Source: JAGTVG01 sp965365275
GTDB lineage: Bacteria > Bacteroidota > Bacteroidia > Cytophagales > Cyclobacteriaceae
NCBI GenBank assembly: GCA_965365275.1
Contig: CBDUBA010000027.1
Coordinates: forward strand, 1 to 43,012
DNA length: 43,012 nt
Reading direction: 5' to 3'
Shown here: positions 16,238-25,478 of the stretch, in pieces
How the letters are laid out: each line of letters starts with the position of its first letter
Numbering within the stretch: position 1 is the first letter of the stretch
The notes under the pieces: generated by a model
Told to the model about the DNA's origin: nothing
Database searches by the model: none
What the model saw: only the letters and a program-made list of their open reading frames with translations
Made by a program: the position numbers and the translations under genes

Positions 16238-17050
16238 TTATCTTACTTTTTTGGCACCGAAATAATATGCCAGTCCTAAGTTCAGGGATAAAAGATTAAT
16301 GTTAAAATTTACGTTATGTGTAGTCACCTTGGATTCTTCAGTATCATTGGTATTTTTCTTTGAAATCTGAAGTTCATAGCCAATAAGATTATTTAATTGA
16401 ATCTCAAATGAAAAGTTTTCGATAGCGAAAAAGGTAATACCCGGACTGATCCCTGCACTGAATGTGAAGTCCTCCGCGTATATCTTATTTATTTCATCCT
16501 GATTCTTGATGTCCCTTGTAACTGAGTTACCAAATCCAAAACCCAATCCAATCTCATTAAAAAAACTTAATCTCTGATTTTTAGTAAGGGGAAAGTATGT
16601 TTTAAATGTTGGCGCGATGGTTCCGATACTTTTTATACTATTTCTTTGAAGCGTATCACCATCCTGTAGGGTGGTACCACTGAATTTATCCCTTGAATAA
16701 ATTAAATTACCCCCAACCAAGATATAATTTCCGATAAAATATCCTCCTTTGAAAGTAAGATCATAGCTCAGATCACTACCGTCAAGTACTTTGTCAAATA
16801 ACCTGGCCTGGTTCTCCAGTTTTTGATCTTTCAAGGAAAAAGCAAATCCAAGATACCAGTTCCCCTTATTGAACGGATTGAAATCCTCCTGATAGTATTT
16901 AGACAACAGTTCATATGGATCTTTATCCCGATTTTTTTTATTTTCTTCCTGGGCCTGTGTTCCCAACGGGAAAATTCCGAAGAATATCCACAAGACACAT
17001 ACTATATTTCTCATTAATTTAAGTTTGAAATTATTCTTTAGAGATATCAT
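16238..17050 (-). CDS. Outer-membrane beta-barrel protein
   Basis: A 270-residue protein (258 if the second ATG at 17014 is used, which would give a compact signal peptide MRNIVCVLWIFFGIFPLGTQAQ minus extra residues). After the signal come alternating amphipathic strands such as GNWYLGFAFSLKDQ, YDLTFKGGYFIGNYILVGGNLIYSRD and LSFFNEIGLGFGFGNSV, ending with LNLGLAYYFGAKKVR. This is the pattern of porin-like barrels of the OmpA/OprF beta-barrel class, of about ten to twelve strands. It lies directly before the PCMD lipoprotein gene, which suggests a surface complex or a barrel-lipoprotein pair. No TonB box or plug domain is seen, so it is not a SusC-type receptor. Function unknown. Confidence 0.8.
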   Translation of the reverse strand: MISLKNNFKLKLMRNIVCVLWIFFGIFPLGTQAQEENKKNRDKDPYELLSKYYQEDFNPFNKGNWYLGFAFSLKDQKLENQARLFDKVLDGSDLSYDLTFKGGYFIGNYILVGGNLIYSRDKFSGTTLQDGDTLQRNSIKSIGTIAPTFKTYFPLTKNQRLSFFNEIGLGFGFGNSVTRDIKNQDEINKIYAEDFTFSAGISPGITFFAIENFSFEIQLNNLIGYELQISKKNTNDTEESKVTTHNVNFNINLLSLNLGLAYYFGAKKVR

Positions 17051-17165
17051 TGAATAAGCTAATATCCGAATCTATTCAAGTAATACCAACCACTTAAACT
17101 ACATGTTTCTGGCCATTCTATAGAGTTTCCGGATTATTTGACTTTTTATGCCGTTTTTTTCTTTT

Positions 17166-17972
17166 CTACTCAACCTGAATTAGCCAGCTACCATCTTCAA
17201 ACCAGTAACTCTCCAATCCATCCAATAAACCGGCCAGTAACATAGCGTTAAAGTAATTCTGGACCATGTTAAGAAGCAAAACATCGTCCGGTGGCAGTGC
17301 CATACCTATCGGTTCAAGTGTAATGGGTTGATTTAATGTAGCAAAACCAGCATCCGGATACCTGGCCATCGTAAGAATACAAATGGGATAATCTGCAACT
17401 ACCGCATCAACCTGGTCATCTGATAGTAATTTTATCGCTTCATCATAATTATTTACAAGGCTTAAGTCGGTGTTGGTAAGGAAATTATTGACAAAATCCT
17501 CACTGGTGGATCCTTTCAGAGTGGCCAGCTTCAGATTGGCCTGGTTGATCTCTTCGGAATCACTTGCCTTAGCCAGGATAGTGGATTTCGTTAGTATCGA
17601 TTTTCCCGATAAGATATAAGGCCCAACAAATGCTGCTTGAAGATTCCTTTTGGGTGTCATGGTCATACCTGACATCACCAGGTCGACTTTTCCTTCTTTC
17701 AATGCTGGTAAAAGATCGGGAAATGCAATTTGTTCGATCTTTAGCTTAACGTTCATGGATTCTGCCAGGAGTTTGGCAATATCAACCTCATAGCCAATCA
17801 ACTCACCACTTTTTGCTTTCATGGAAAAAGGAGGCTGGTTTCCTGACATTCCAATCCTGATTTCTCCTCTCTCGAGGATCTTGTTCAGCCTGTTCTGGGC
17901 CTGAGCTGGAATATTCAATAAGGCAAAGATAAAAATCACTGCCACTACTCTTACGAAATACTTGATGTTCAT
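17166..17972 (-). CDS. Family 3 extracellular solute-binding protein (amino-acid type), orphan
   Basis: A 268-residue protein with a signal peptide ending PAQAQ (about 1-26). The SBP_bac_3 pattern is evident: ILERGEIRIGMSGNQPPFSMKAKSGELIGYEVDIAKLLAESM, then KEGKVDLVMSGMTMTPKRN and the second-lobe hinge DQVDAVVADYPICIL, close to amino-acid binding proteins such as HisJ or GlnH. The Arg in TPKRN is the usual carboxylate-binding residue. No ABC permease or ATPase is adjacent, so it may work with a transporter elsewhere, as a chemoreceptor partner, or as a cyclohexadienyl-dehydratase-like enzyme, which shares this fold. It is preceded by 233 bases with no gene. Confidence 0.88.
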   Translation of the reverse strand: MNIKYFVRVVAVIFIFALLNIPAQAQNRLNKILERGEIRIGMSGNQPPFSMKAKSGELIGYEVDIAKLLAESMNVKLKIEQIAFPDLLPALKEGKVDLVMSGMTMTPKRNLQAAFVGPYILSGKSILTKSTILAKASDSEEINQANLKLATLKGSTSEDFVNNFLTNTDLSLVNNYDEAIKLLSDDQVDAVVADYPICILTMARYPDAGFATLNQPITLEPIGMALPPDDVLLLNMVQNYFNAMLLAGLLDGLESYWFEDGSWLIQVE

Positions 17973-18205
17973 TTTGGTAAATTTTAGGTTTTAAATAAGT
18001 AACACAATATTATAGGATCATTTAGAATCATACAGATATCGAATTAAACATTTCTATGGCTTGAATGGATCTTGTTTTCAATGAAATTGCAGATCAGGTG
18101 AAACACCTTCTTAATTATATATAGAATAGCTAAATTACTTATAGGATACTGTATTATTTAAATTTTATGATTATTAATCTGTTAACATAAGAATAATTAT
18201 TCATT

Positions 18206-18844
18206 TCATTCTTCCATGCAAAGTTTTTTCAGGTTTTCAAGGGTTTTATAAGGTCCGCTGACGATAAACATATTGACGATCCACTTAGGAATATTCCCGC
18301 CAGGATCACTAAGGAACTGGTGTATGACTTCAACTCGATCATCATCGATCTTGTTAAAGATCCATAAACCCTGAGAGATCTCAATACGAATATAATCATC
18401 GGAAACAGGCACGGAATCCGGTACAGAGGTCAGGTTAGCCTGAAAATAGGTATCATTATTCTTAACGACCACAAATTCCATGGCTACATCCCGGTCTTCA
18501 AGTGGCCAGGGTACCTTAGTTGTCATGTATTCTATTCGGGAGGAATCGCTCAAAATTCTGTAGACAGAAGCAGTTTCACAATTTTCTGTCCAACCCGGGT
18601 ATGCATCTACATCCTGGATGATATCGATTAGTTTCTCCAGGCTCGTCTCAATGGTAACTTTGGAAAGATATTCAAGGATATCCTTTTCCTTGTGATCACG
18701 GGTCCAAACCCTTATCCCATTGCGGTCCTTCCGAAGTTTCCAGTCTGAACTATCCCTTACTATTCTTTCTTTGACGACATAGGCCGGGGAATCAATACAA
18801 GCAATCAGTAATAAGAGCAATATGAATGTTAACTGATATTTCAA
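18206..18844 (-). CDS. START/SRPBCC-domain lipoprotein
   Basis: A 212-residue protein with a lipoprotein signal ending LLIAC (Cys16). The remainder is a START-like helix-grip domain: DWKLRKDRNGIRVWTRD (about 34-50), DVDAYPGWTENCETASVYRIL, TTKVPWPLEDRDVAMEF and DPGGNIPKWIVNMFIVSGPYKTLENLKKLC. Such domains bind hydrophobic ligands, typically lipids or sterols, in a cavity. The only usable start is TTG at 18844; no in-frame ATG occurs early enough to keep the signal. It starts 11 bases after the sulfatase stop, so it probably belongs to the same transcript. The ligand is unknown. Confidence 0.85.
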   Translation of the reverse strand: MKYQLTFILLLLLIACIDSPAYVVKERIVRDSSDWKLRKDRNGIRVWTRDHKEKDILEYLSKVTIETSLEKLIDIIQDVDAYPGWTENCETASVYRILSDSSRIEYMTTKVPWPLEDRDVAMEFVVVKNNDTYFQANLTSVPDSVPVSDDYIRIEISQGLWIFNKIDDDRVEVIHQFLSDPGGNIPKWIVNMFIVSGPYKTLENLKKLCMEE

Positions 18845-18855
18845 TCTAAAATTCT

Positions 18856-21030
18856 TTATTCCAATACATTGATTTCTCCGTGAATTGCAGTGACCACTCC
18901 GGATTTAGTAAAGATTTCTGCATTCAGGGTCTGTTTACCAGACTGATCCGCCAAAATGTTAAAATTAAATGGAGGTTCTGTCCTGGTTTCAGTCTTATCA
19001 AAACCCTGGTATAAGGTAATTGTTTCAATTTGTTCAGGGTTACTGGCATTGATTTGCGCTGTAACAACGCTGCCTGAATTAACATCCAGTGTTCTCCGAT
19101 CATTAACCCCATACAAAAAATCGGCCGTAGCGGCAGATTGTTCAAACGTTTCCTCATTTCCATTTTCTGATGAAAGGATCAAAGTAATATTCTTAAGTAC
19201 CCTGTTATCGGTGTCTTCAGCGATCCTGTGCACGACCAGTTTTCTTAGTATATCAAATCCCCTGGATCCTTTACCCAATTCCTTCAACTCGATATGAAGA
19301 ACCTGACGCCCTGCAGGCAGGAATAAAGTTTCCGAAAGAGCTGATTCAATGTCCTGAATGAACAGCGACGCAGTATCATGTTCAGTATAAATCCAGAATT
19401 CTGATCCGAGATCTTCTTCCTGGCAGGTATAACCCAATTCAACCTGGTAAACACCTTTTTCTTTTACATCAAGTTCATAATTAACCCCGCTATTATTTGA
19501 TGTCCAGTTATCAATTCTGAACCCAACCTGCCTTTTTTCAGACAGGGAACCCCACACATCCCTTAATCCATCCAGGTTGATAGGAGAATTGGGTTCCTCC
19601 CAGTTGCCTACTTCATAAATGGCTTGTCCAAAGGCACGGCCATTTTTCAAAACGGTATCATACCAGTTTTCTATTTCAATAATCAACTGGGCCGACATAT
19701 TCACATCTCTTGCAACGATATTCTCAGATTCCATGGGGTCCGCATCCAGATCATATAGTTCATAATATACCGAATCAGCTCCCCCATATAAAGCATTATT
19801 CCCACGTACCAGTTTATAATTTTTATAATGAACCGCAATATGGTGCATTTGAGGCTTTTCTATATTTATCTCTGACCTGGGTCTCAGGTAAAAATTGGAG
19901 TTATCATAATATTTTCTTTCTTCCCAGTCATCAGGTGGATTACCATTGATTATCGGCCAGATGCTTCGTCCATGAACAGGTAAGATATTATTTGGATATT
20001 CAATGTTACATATATCAAGTATAGTAGGGAATATATCGATCACACCGGAAAGGTGTTTGTAATCCTTCCCAGCCCGGATCTTGTTCTTCCACTGAAAATA
20101 AAATGGGGTCAGTGAACCGCCCTGCCAGATGCTGCCTTTCCCACCACGATGCTCAACAGCCCAGCCCCGTTTTCTTTCAGCCTTTTCTTCATCATTCATC
20201 CTTCGGCCCCTGTACGTCAGATCAAATCCCGGGGAAGGACCGTCATCATTCAGGAACATCACAACCGTGTTTTCGTCAAGACCGAGTTCTTCAACAACAT
20301 CCAGGATCTTTCCAATATTATCGTCCAGTACTTCAATCATACCGTATAACCTGGCAACATGATCCGTATAGCCTGCCGCCTTATATTTCTGAAAAACATC
20401 CGGCGGGCAATTATAGGGTTCATGTATCGATTGGAATGGCACATAGGCGAAAAAAGGATTATCCTTGTTTTCAACAATGAATTTGACAACCTGTTCTCCA
20501 ATTACATCAGTAATCGGACCTTCAACATTTATCAGCTTATTATTATAAATCACCTGGGTATCAAAATACTGGTATAATTTGGAATGAATGCCCACGTCAA
20601 ATCCACGGTTCCAGGAAAAATATGGCCATGTTTTTCCGCTGTGCCATTTCCCAAAAGCACCTGTCACATAACCATTTTCTTTAAGGATATCAGCAATGGT
20701 TGTTTCATCCCTTAAAATAAAATCCCTTCCGGCATGTACTCCCCACACTCCTGTTTCCAGATGATACCGCCCTGTCAGAAGGCTGGCCCGGGTAGGTGCA
20801 CATGCAGCGCCACTCTGATAGAAATTCGTAAAACGTACACCGTTTTTGGCAATTCGGTCAATACCAGGAGTCTGGATCTGTGTATTTCCTTCATAGCTTA
20901 TGTCAGCGTAACCAAAATCATCAATCAAAAAGAGAATAATATTTGGTTTTTCAGGATCTTTCTCAATTTGGCAACGTTGTAATACAATTGGAATAAATAG
21001 AATTAATAGAATAAATCTGAATTTAGCCAT
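18856..21030 (-). CDS. Type I Cys-type sulfatase (arylsulfatase family) with C-terminal beta-sandwich region
   Basis: 724 residues from the ATG at 21030; a GTG at 21099 would add 23 residues before the hydrophobic signal and is less likely. The signal MAKFRFILLILFIPIVLQRC could be a lipoprotein signal with an atypical lipobox. The sulfatase domain starts PNIILFLIDDFGYADI, where D37 and D38 bind calcium, and has the C77-A-P-T-R81 motif whose Cys is converted to formylglycine, then LTGRY. The catalytic domain runs to about residue 490. A C-terminal beta-sandwich region (about 510-620) resembles carbohydrate-binding modules, and a further beta domain ends the protein. It should hydrolyse sulfate esters in the periplasm. 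An exported FGE-like gene is about 4 kb away but lacks the clear active-site pattern. Confidence 0.9.
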   Translation of the reverse strand: MAKFRFILLILFIPIVLQRCQIEKDPEKPNIILFLIDDFGYADISYEGNTQIQTPGIDRIAKNGVRFTNFYQSGAACAPTRASLLTGRYHLETGVWGVHAGRDFILRDETTIADILKENGYVTGAFGKWHSGKTWPYFSWNRGFDVGIHSKLYQYFDTQVIYNNKLINVEGPITDVIGEQVVKFIVENKDNPFFAYVPFQSIHEPYNCPPDVFQKYKAAGYTDHVARLYGMIEVLDDNIGKILDVVEELGLDENTVVMFLNDDGPSPGFDLTYRGRRMNDEEKAERKRGWAVEHRGGKGSIWQGGSLTPFYFQWKNKIRAGKDYKHLSGVIDIFPTILDICNIEYPNNILPVHGRSIWPIINGNPPDDWEERKYYDNSNFYLRPRSEINIEKPQMHHIAVHYKNYKLVRGNNALYGGADSVYYELYDLDADPMESENIVARDVNMSAQLIIEIENWYDTVLKNGRAFGQAIYEVGNWEEPNSPINLDGLRDVWGSLSEKRQVGFRIDNWTSNNSGVNYELDVKEKGVYQVELGYTCQEEDLGSEFWIYTEHDTASLFIQDIESALSETLFLPAGRQVLHIELKELGKGSRGFDILRKLVVHRIAEDTDNRVLKNITLILSSENGNEETFEQSAATADFLYGVNDRRTLDVNSGSVVTAQINASNPEQIETITLYQGFDKTETRTEPPFNFNILADQSGKQTLNAEIFTKSGVVTAIHGEINVLE

Positions 21031-21188
21031 AATAAGAATTGATGTACTTTGAACGATCTGAAGATAAAAAAAAATATTAGGAAATTTAAGAATACGCACT
21101 AATCGTTAAGGATCAAAATGAAATTTGTTAACGGGCCATACATGATATGATACTGGTCTGCAATACTTTTTTTTATTATATTGATCGC

Positions 21189-22169
21189 ATGGCGTTTAGT
21201 TCCCGTAGTTCCAAATCGATAATCTTACTTTTTGTATTCTCACTCACGCTCTTTATGGAATGCAAGGGGCCAAAAAGTCTTATCAATGACACGGTTTATG
21301 ACCTTGATTGCCCCCAGGTTATTAATTACGGTCCGTCAAATACTGACCCTATAGAAAATATTGCTTTTGATACTTTATTAATGGATAATTACTCGTACAG
21401 CAGTCTGGTAATAGCTAATGCCTATGGATTGATTGATGATCTGACAATACTGGAAAAACTCAAAGATTCCGATCTGAATTCTGAATCCTCGGACAACTTG
21501 CGGATCACCATCCTCGAAAAGGAAAAAGAAATTGACAAGATCCTGGATATGGCGTTCCTGGAACTGGAATCATATGAGAGTTTTATTGAATGCAATATAT
21601 TAAACCTGGTCAGACTCAATAATCTGCTGACAGAATCAAACAATAAGATCAGAAGCAATTACACGAATGCAGCCATAATTGTTGGCCTGGCCTCAGCTGC
21701 GATGGTTGGTGGCATAATTCTTTCAAGTAATGATGATCTAAAGGATGGAGATGCTGTGGAATGGATAGGTATTGGGGGAGCAGTAGTGGCCGCTTACCTG
21801 GCTGTGTATTCAGAAAGAATCGAAAAAAGAGTGGAGATAGAATTAAAAAAGAACTTGATATACCCGATTTTGACTGGGGAAAATGACAATGCAGTATATT
21901 CAGACCGGTACTGGTATCTCCTGAATCACGATCATTTCTCCGATTCATTGGACACGACGATCCGGGAATTTATTGTGAATACCTGGGAATCTTCAGACGG
22001 ACTGCTGGGTTCAGAAAAAAACAGGTCGTATTTACCAATCCTCCTTGCCAACGAGGCAGCTTATACAGAAGAACAATTAATGCTCAGGATCGACCTGCTC
22101 GAAGAACTAAAGATCGGGATAGACCATTTTTCAAGATCTTTATATGTGCTTAATTTTGAGATCGACTAA
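21189..22169 (+). CDS. Unknown protein with N-terminal signal anchor and two central hydrophobic helices
   Basis: 326 residues from the ATG at 21189; an ATG at 21147 would add 14 residues, and the later one places the hydrophobic segment near the start. Visible features: an N-terminal hydrophobic segment (SIILLFVFSLTLFMECKG, possibly a non-standard lipoprotein signal), a long acidic helical region with leucine-rich heptads (about 85-150), two hydrophobic segments at about 162-182 (AAIIVGLASAAMVGGIIL) and 193-212 (EWIGIGGAVVAAYLAVY), and a charged helical C-terminus. I do not recognise a family. It is divergent from the sulfatase gene with 158 bases between starts. A membrane-bound structural or sensor role is only a guess. 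Confidence 0.6.
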   Translation: MAFSSRSSKSIILLFVFSLTLFMECKGPKSLINDTVYDLDCPQVINYGPSNTDPIENIAFDTLLMDNYSYSSLVIANAYGLIDDLTILEKLKDSDLNSESSDNLRITILEKEKEIDKILDMAFLELESYESFIECNILNLVRLNNLLTESNNKIRSNYTNAAIIVGLASAAMVGGIILSSNDDLKDGDAVEWIGIGGAVVAAYLAVYSERIEKRVEIELKKNLIYPILTGENDNAVYSDRYWYLLNHDHFSDSLDTTIREFIVNTWESSDGLLGSEKNRSYLPILLANEAAYTEEQLMLRIDLLEELKIGIDHFSRSLYVLNFEID

Positions 22170-22303
22170 ACCATACTATTTTGTTTGACAAGATATTCAG
22201 ATAATAAATTATTCGTAGCTTAAGCCTATAGAAATTGATATTTTTATATAATTTAATACATATTAAAAAACTTTTCCCTTTATATTCATAATAGACCAAA
22301 ACC

Positions 22304-24856
22304 ATGGCAAAGAAGACATCCACCAGACCTGTTATTAAAGTTGAAGATGACCGTACAGGGTTTGAAATTCCCACCTTGAAAAGGGCTTTTCTGGATAATT
22401 TATATTATCTCCAGGGTAGAATTCCGGAAGTGGCTACTAAAAATGATTATTACATGGCCCTGGCCTATACCATAAGGGACAGACTCTTGCATAGATGGCT
22501 CAATACGAGCAAAGTGTATATAGAAAAAAATGCAAAATCAGTATCATACTTGTCTGCTGAATTCCTGGTGGGGCCCCATCTTGGAAATAATCTGATCAAC
22601 CTGGGGTTATATGAAAAGATTGATAAAGCAATGAGTGAACTTGGGCTTAATCTGAACGATCTGCTGGACCAGGAAGAAGAACCTGGACTTGGTAATGGGG
22701 GGCTGGGTAGGCTGGCTGCCTGTTTCCTGGATTCTTTAGCGACGCTGGACATACCGGCCACGGGGTATGGCATAAGGTATGAGTTCGGCATCTTCGATCA
22801 AAAGATCAAAAATGGCTGGCAGGTCGAAGTCACAGATAAATGGCTGAGAAATGGCAATCCCTGGGAAATTCCAAGACTTGAAATTGCCCAGCATGTAAAA
22901 TTCGGCGGACAGACTGAGATCGTCTACGATAAAGATGGTAGTTTCAGGGTCTTCTGGTTGCCTGATAAGATAATTAAGGCGGTACCCTATGACACTCCGG
23001 TATTAGGCTACGAAACAAACACCGCTGCTATTCTCCGGCTTTGGAAAGCGGAAGCCTACGAGGCATTTGATTTCCAGAGTTTTAATGAGGGAGATTATTA
23101 TGGAGCAGTAGATGAGAAGGTGATATCCGAAAATATCTCTAAAGTGCTATATCCCAATGATGAACAGATCAAGGGCAAACAATTACGACTTGAACAACAA
23201 TATTTTTTTACATCTGCTTCATTAAAGGACATTCTTCGCTTGCATGAGCTGAGCGGGAATTCCCTTGATAATCTGTATGAGAAAAACGCCATTCAACTTA
23301 ATGATACCCATCCGGCCATAGCCGTGGCAGAAATGATGCACTTACTCGTGGATATCCATCGATTGGAATGGGCTAAAGCATGGGATATCACCTGTAAAAC
23401 CATCAGTTATACCAATCATACGCTTCTGCCGGAAGCACTTGAAAAATGGTCAATGGGCTTGTTTGCCTATCTTCTACCCAGGCACCTTGAGATCATACTG
23501 GAGATCAACTATCATTTTCTCACCGAGGTACGTGCGAAATTCCCGGGAGATGAAGCCAGGGTAAAAAGAATGTCTATTATCGATGAATCCGGAGAAAAAT
23601 ATATCCGGATGGCACATTTAGCAGTGGTTGGGAGTCATGCAGTTAATGGAGTAGCTGCACTGCATACCGATCTGCTGACCAAAGGAATTATGAAAGACTT
23701 CTACGAACTCTGGCCCGAGAAATTCAGCAATAAGACCAATGGTGTAACACCCAGGCGCTGGATCGTACTGAAGAATAAGCCATTGACGGCTTTGATCACA
23801 AAAAAGATCGGCAAGAAATGGATAAAGGACCTCGCTGAACTTAGAAAACTCGAAGATTTTGCGGATAATAAAAATTTTCACAAAGAATGGAAAAAATGTA
23901 AGCAAGCTATGAAGCAGGAGTTGGCGGATTACATTCAAGTTAATTTAAAGATGAAGGTCAATCCGGACTCAATTTTTGATATTATTGTTAAGCGGATCCA
24001 TGAATATAAACGCCAGCACCTGAAGGTACTTCATATAATAACGCTTTATAACCGGATAAAGGCAAATCCTGATATCGATATTATTCCCAGAACATTTCTT
24101 TTCGGCGGAAAAGCCGCTCCCGGATATTATATGGCCAAACTCATCATCAAATTGATAAATTCTGTTGGGGAGATTGTAAATAATGATCCGGATGTTGATG
24201 GCCGGCTAAAAGTTGTTTTTCTCCCTGATTTCAATGTAAAAAACAGCCAGCGGGTTTATCCGGCAGCGGACCTGTCAGAACAGATATCCATGGCAGGAAA
24301 GGAAGCCTCAGGTACCGGAAACATGAAGTTCACTATGAATGGCGCTTTGACCATAGGTACCCTGGATGGAGCCAATATCGAGATAAGAGAGGAAGTAGGA
24401 GAAGACAACTTCTTCCTGTTTGGTTTGAAAGCCGAAGAAGTTCAAAATCTCAAAGCACAAGGATACAACCCCTATCAGTTTTATAAATCCAATCCGGAAT
24501 TGAAAAAAGTGATTGACATGATTTCCTCCGGATACTTTTCAAGGGAAAACCGGGAGCTGTTCCAGCCGCTCGTGGATTCGCTGATCTTCCATGACGAATA
24601 TATGCTTCTTGCTGACTACCAATCCTATATTGAATGCCAGGATGAAGTGGATAAAACGTATCTGGACCAGGAAAAATGGACTAAGATGTCGATTCTCAAT
24701 GTAGCCAGAAGTGGAAAATTCTCCAGCGACCGGACCATATGTGAATATTGCAACGACATCTGGAAAGTTGAACCTTTGAAAGTGAAACTGCCGGAATATC
24801 ATCCGGCGGATTCAGAAAAAGTTAAACTGGAGTTTAAGGACTGGAAACTTTTGTAG
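22304..24856 (+). CDS. glgP: Glycogen/alpha-glucan phosphorylase (GT35)
   Basis: An 850-residue enzyme of usual length for the family. It has the N-terminal VSYLSAEFLVGPHLGNNL and GNGGLGRLAACFLDSLATL blocks, the glucose-site LNDTHPAIAVAEMMHLL, KTNGVTPRRWI, DIIVKRIHEYKRQHL and the pyridoxal-phosphate site EASGTGNMKFTMNGALTIGT with Lys675 as the PLP-binding lysine. It releases glucose-1-phosphate from alpha-1,4-glucans with inorganic phosphate in the cytoplasm. No other glycogen genes are adjacent, so it appears to be a stand-alone gene with its own AT-rich upstream region. Confidence 0.97.
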   Translation: MAKKTSTRPVIKVEDDRTGFEIPTLKRAFLDNLYYLQGRIPEVATKNDYYMALAYTIRDRLLHRWLNTSKVYIEKNAKSVSYLSAEFLVGPHLGNNLINLGLYEKIDKAMSELGLNLNDLLDQEEEPGLGNGGLGRLAACFLDSLATLDIPATGYGIRYEFGIFDQKIKNGWQVEVTDKWLRNGNPWEIPRLEIAQHVKFGGQTEIVYDKDGSFRVFWLPDKIIKAVPYDTPVLGYETNTAAILRLWKAEAYEAFDFQSFNEGDYYGAVDEKVISENISKVLYPNDEQIKGKQLRLEQQYFFTSASLKDILRLHELSGNSLDNLYEKNAIQLNDTHPAIAVAEMMHLLVDIHRLEWAKAWDITCKTISYTNHTLLPEALEKWSMGLFAYLLPRHLEIILEINYHFLTEVRAKFPGDEARVKRMSIIDESGEKYIRMAHLAVVGSHAVNGVAALHTDLLTKGIMKDFYELWPEKFSNKTNGVTPRRWIVLKNKPLTALITKKIGKKWIKDLAELRKLEDFADNKNFHKEWKKCKQAMKQELADYIQVNLKMKVNPDSIFDIIVKRIHEYKRQHLKVLHIITLYNRIKANPDIDIIPRTFLFGGKAAPGYYMAKLIIKLINSVGEIVNNDPDVDGRLKVVFLPDFNVKNSQRVYPAADLSEQISMAGKEASGTGNMKFTMNGALTIGTLDGANIEIREEVGEDNFFLFGLKAEEVQNLKAQGYNPYQFYKSNPELKKVIDMISSGYFSRENRELFQPLVDSLIFHDEYMLLADYQSYIECQDEVDKTYLDQEKWTKMSILNVARSGKFSSDRTICEYCNDIWKVEPLKVKLPEYHPADSEKVKLEFKDWKLL

Positions 24857-24974
24857 TAGAATGTAATCTCGGAGAACACCTTTCATAGCCTTAAATAGTG
24901 ATTTACAGATAAGGGAACTTTTATGGCGAACTGGATGATTATAGTATTAAGGACATAGATTATTATTTATCCAG

Positions 24975-25478
24975 ATGACATACCAAAAGTATCCGTGGCA
25001 TTATGTAATCATAGCTAACCTGTTAAGCATTATGATCTATTCGCTGGGGGTATTGATCATTCTTCATGCCAATTTGTTACTTGCAGGCCTTTACATCATT
25101 TATATAATTATCATTGAGATCAGACTGCTTAAATTTCATTGCCCCAATTGCTATTATTATGGTAAGATATGTGCTTTCGGCAAGGGCAAGATAAGCAGTC
25201 TTATATTTAAGAAAGGGAATCCTGACAAATTCATATGCAGATCATTTACTGTGAAAGATCTGATCCCTGATATGCTTGTATTTGCCTTCCCGGCAATTAC
25301 AGGGATAATATTATTGATCATAGACTTCCAATGGAATATTCTCATATCTATTACCGGGTTGATCATATTGAATTTTTCAGGCAATGCCTACGTAAGAGGA
25401 CAAATTGCTTGTAAACACTGCAGGCAAAAAGACCTTGGCTGCCCGGCTTTGGACTTCTTTAAACCCGCTGATCGATAA
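24975..25478 (+). CDS. Unknown Cys-rich four-helix membrane protein
   Basis: A 167-residue protein with two pairs of membrane helices, about 10-30 with 33-50, and 98-117 with 121-136. After each pair is a cysteine cluster: FHCPNCYYYGKIC (C56, C59, C66) and IACKHCRQKDLGC (C146, C149, C156). The CxxC-x6-C spacing is the same in both clusters, and both would lie on the same side of the membrane, which suggests a shared zinc or iron-sulfur site or a redox pair. I do not recognise a named family. It follows glgP after 118 bases; the degenerate cyclase remnant overlaps its 3' end on the other strand. Confidence 0.7.
   Translation: MTYQKYPWHYVIIANLLSIMIYSLGVLIILHANLLLAGLYIIYIIIIEIRLLKFHCPNCYYYGKICAFGKGKISSLIFKKGNPDKFICRSFTVKDLIPDMLVFAFPAITGIILLIIDFQWNILISITGLIILNFSGNAYVRGQIACKHCRQKDLGCPALDFFKPADR

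Noticed and set aside
17166..17972. Complete amino-acid ABC importer.
   Set aside because: Only the binding protein is present; no permease or ATPase of that type lies nearby.
18096..18202. Hairpin AGGTG/CACCT and palindrome GAATAATTATTC in the gap after the START-domain gene.
   Set aside because: Short arms in very AT-rich sequence; no T-run or promoter context gives them a clear role.
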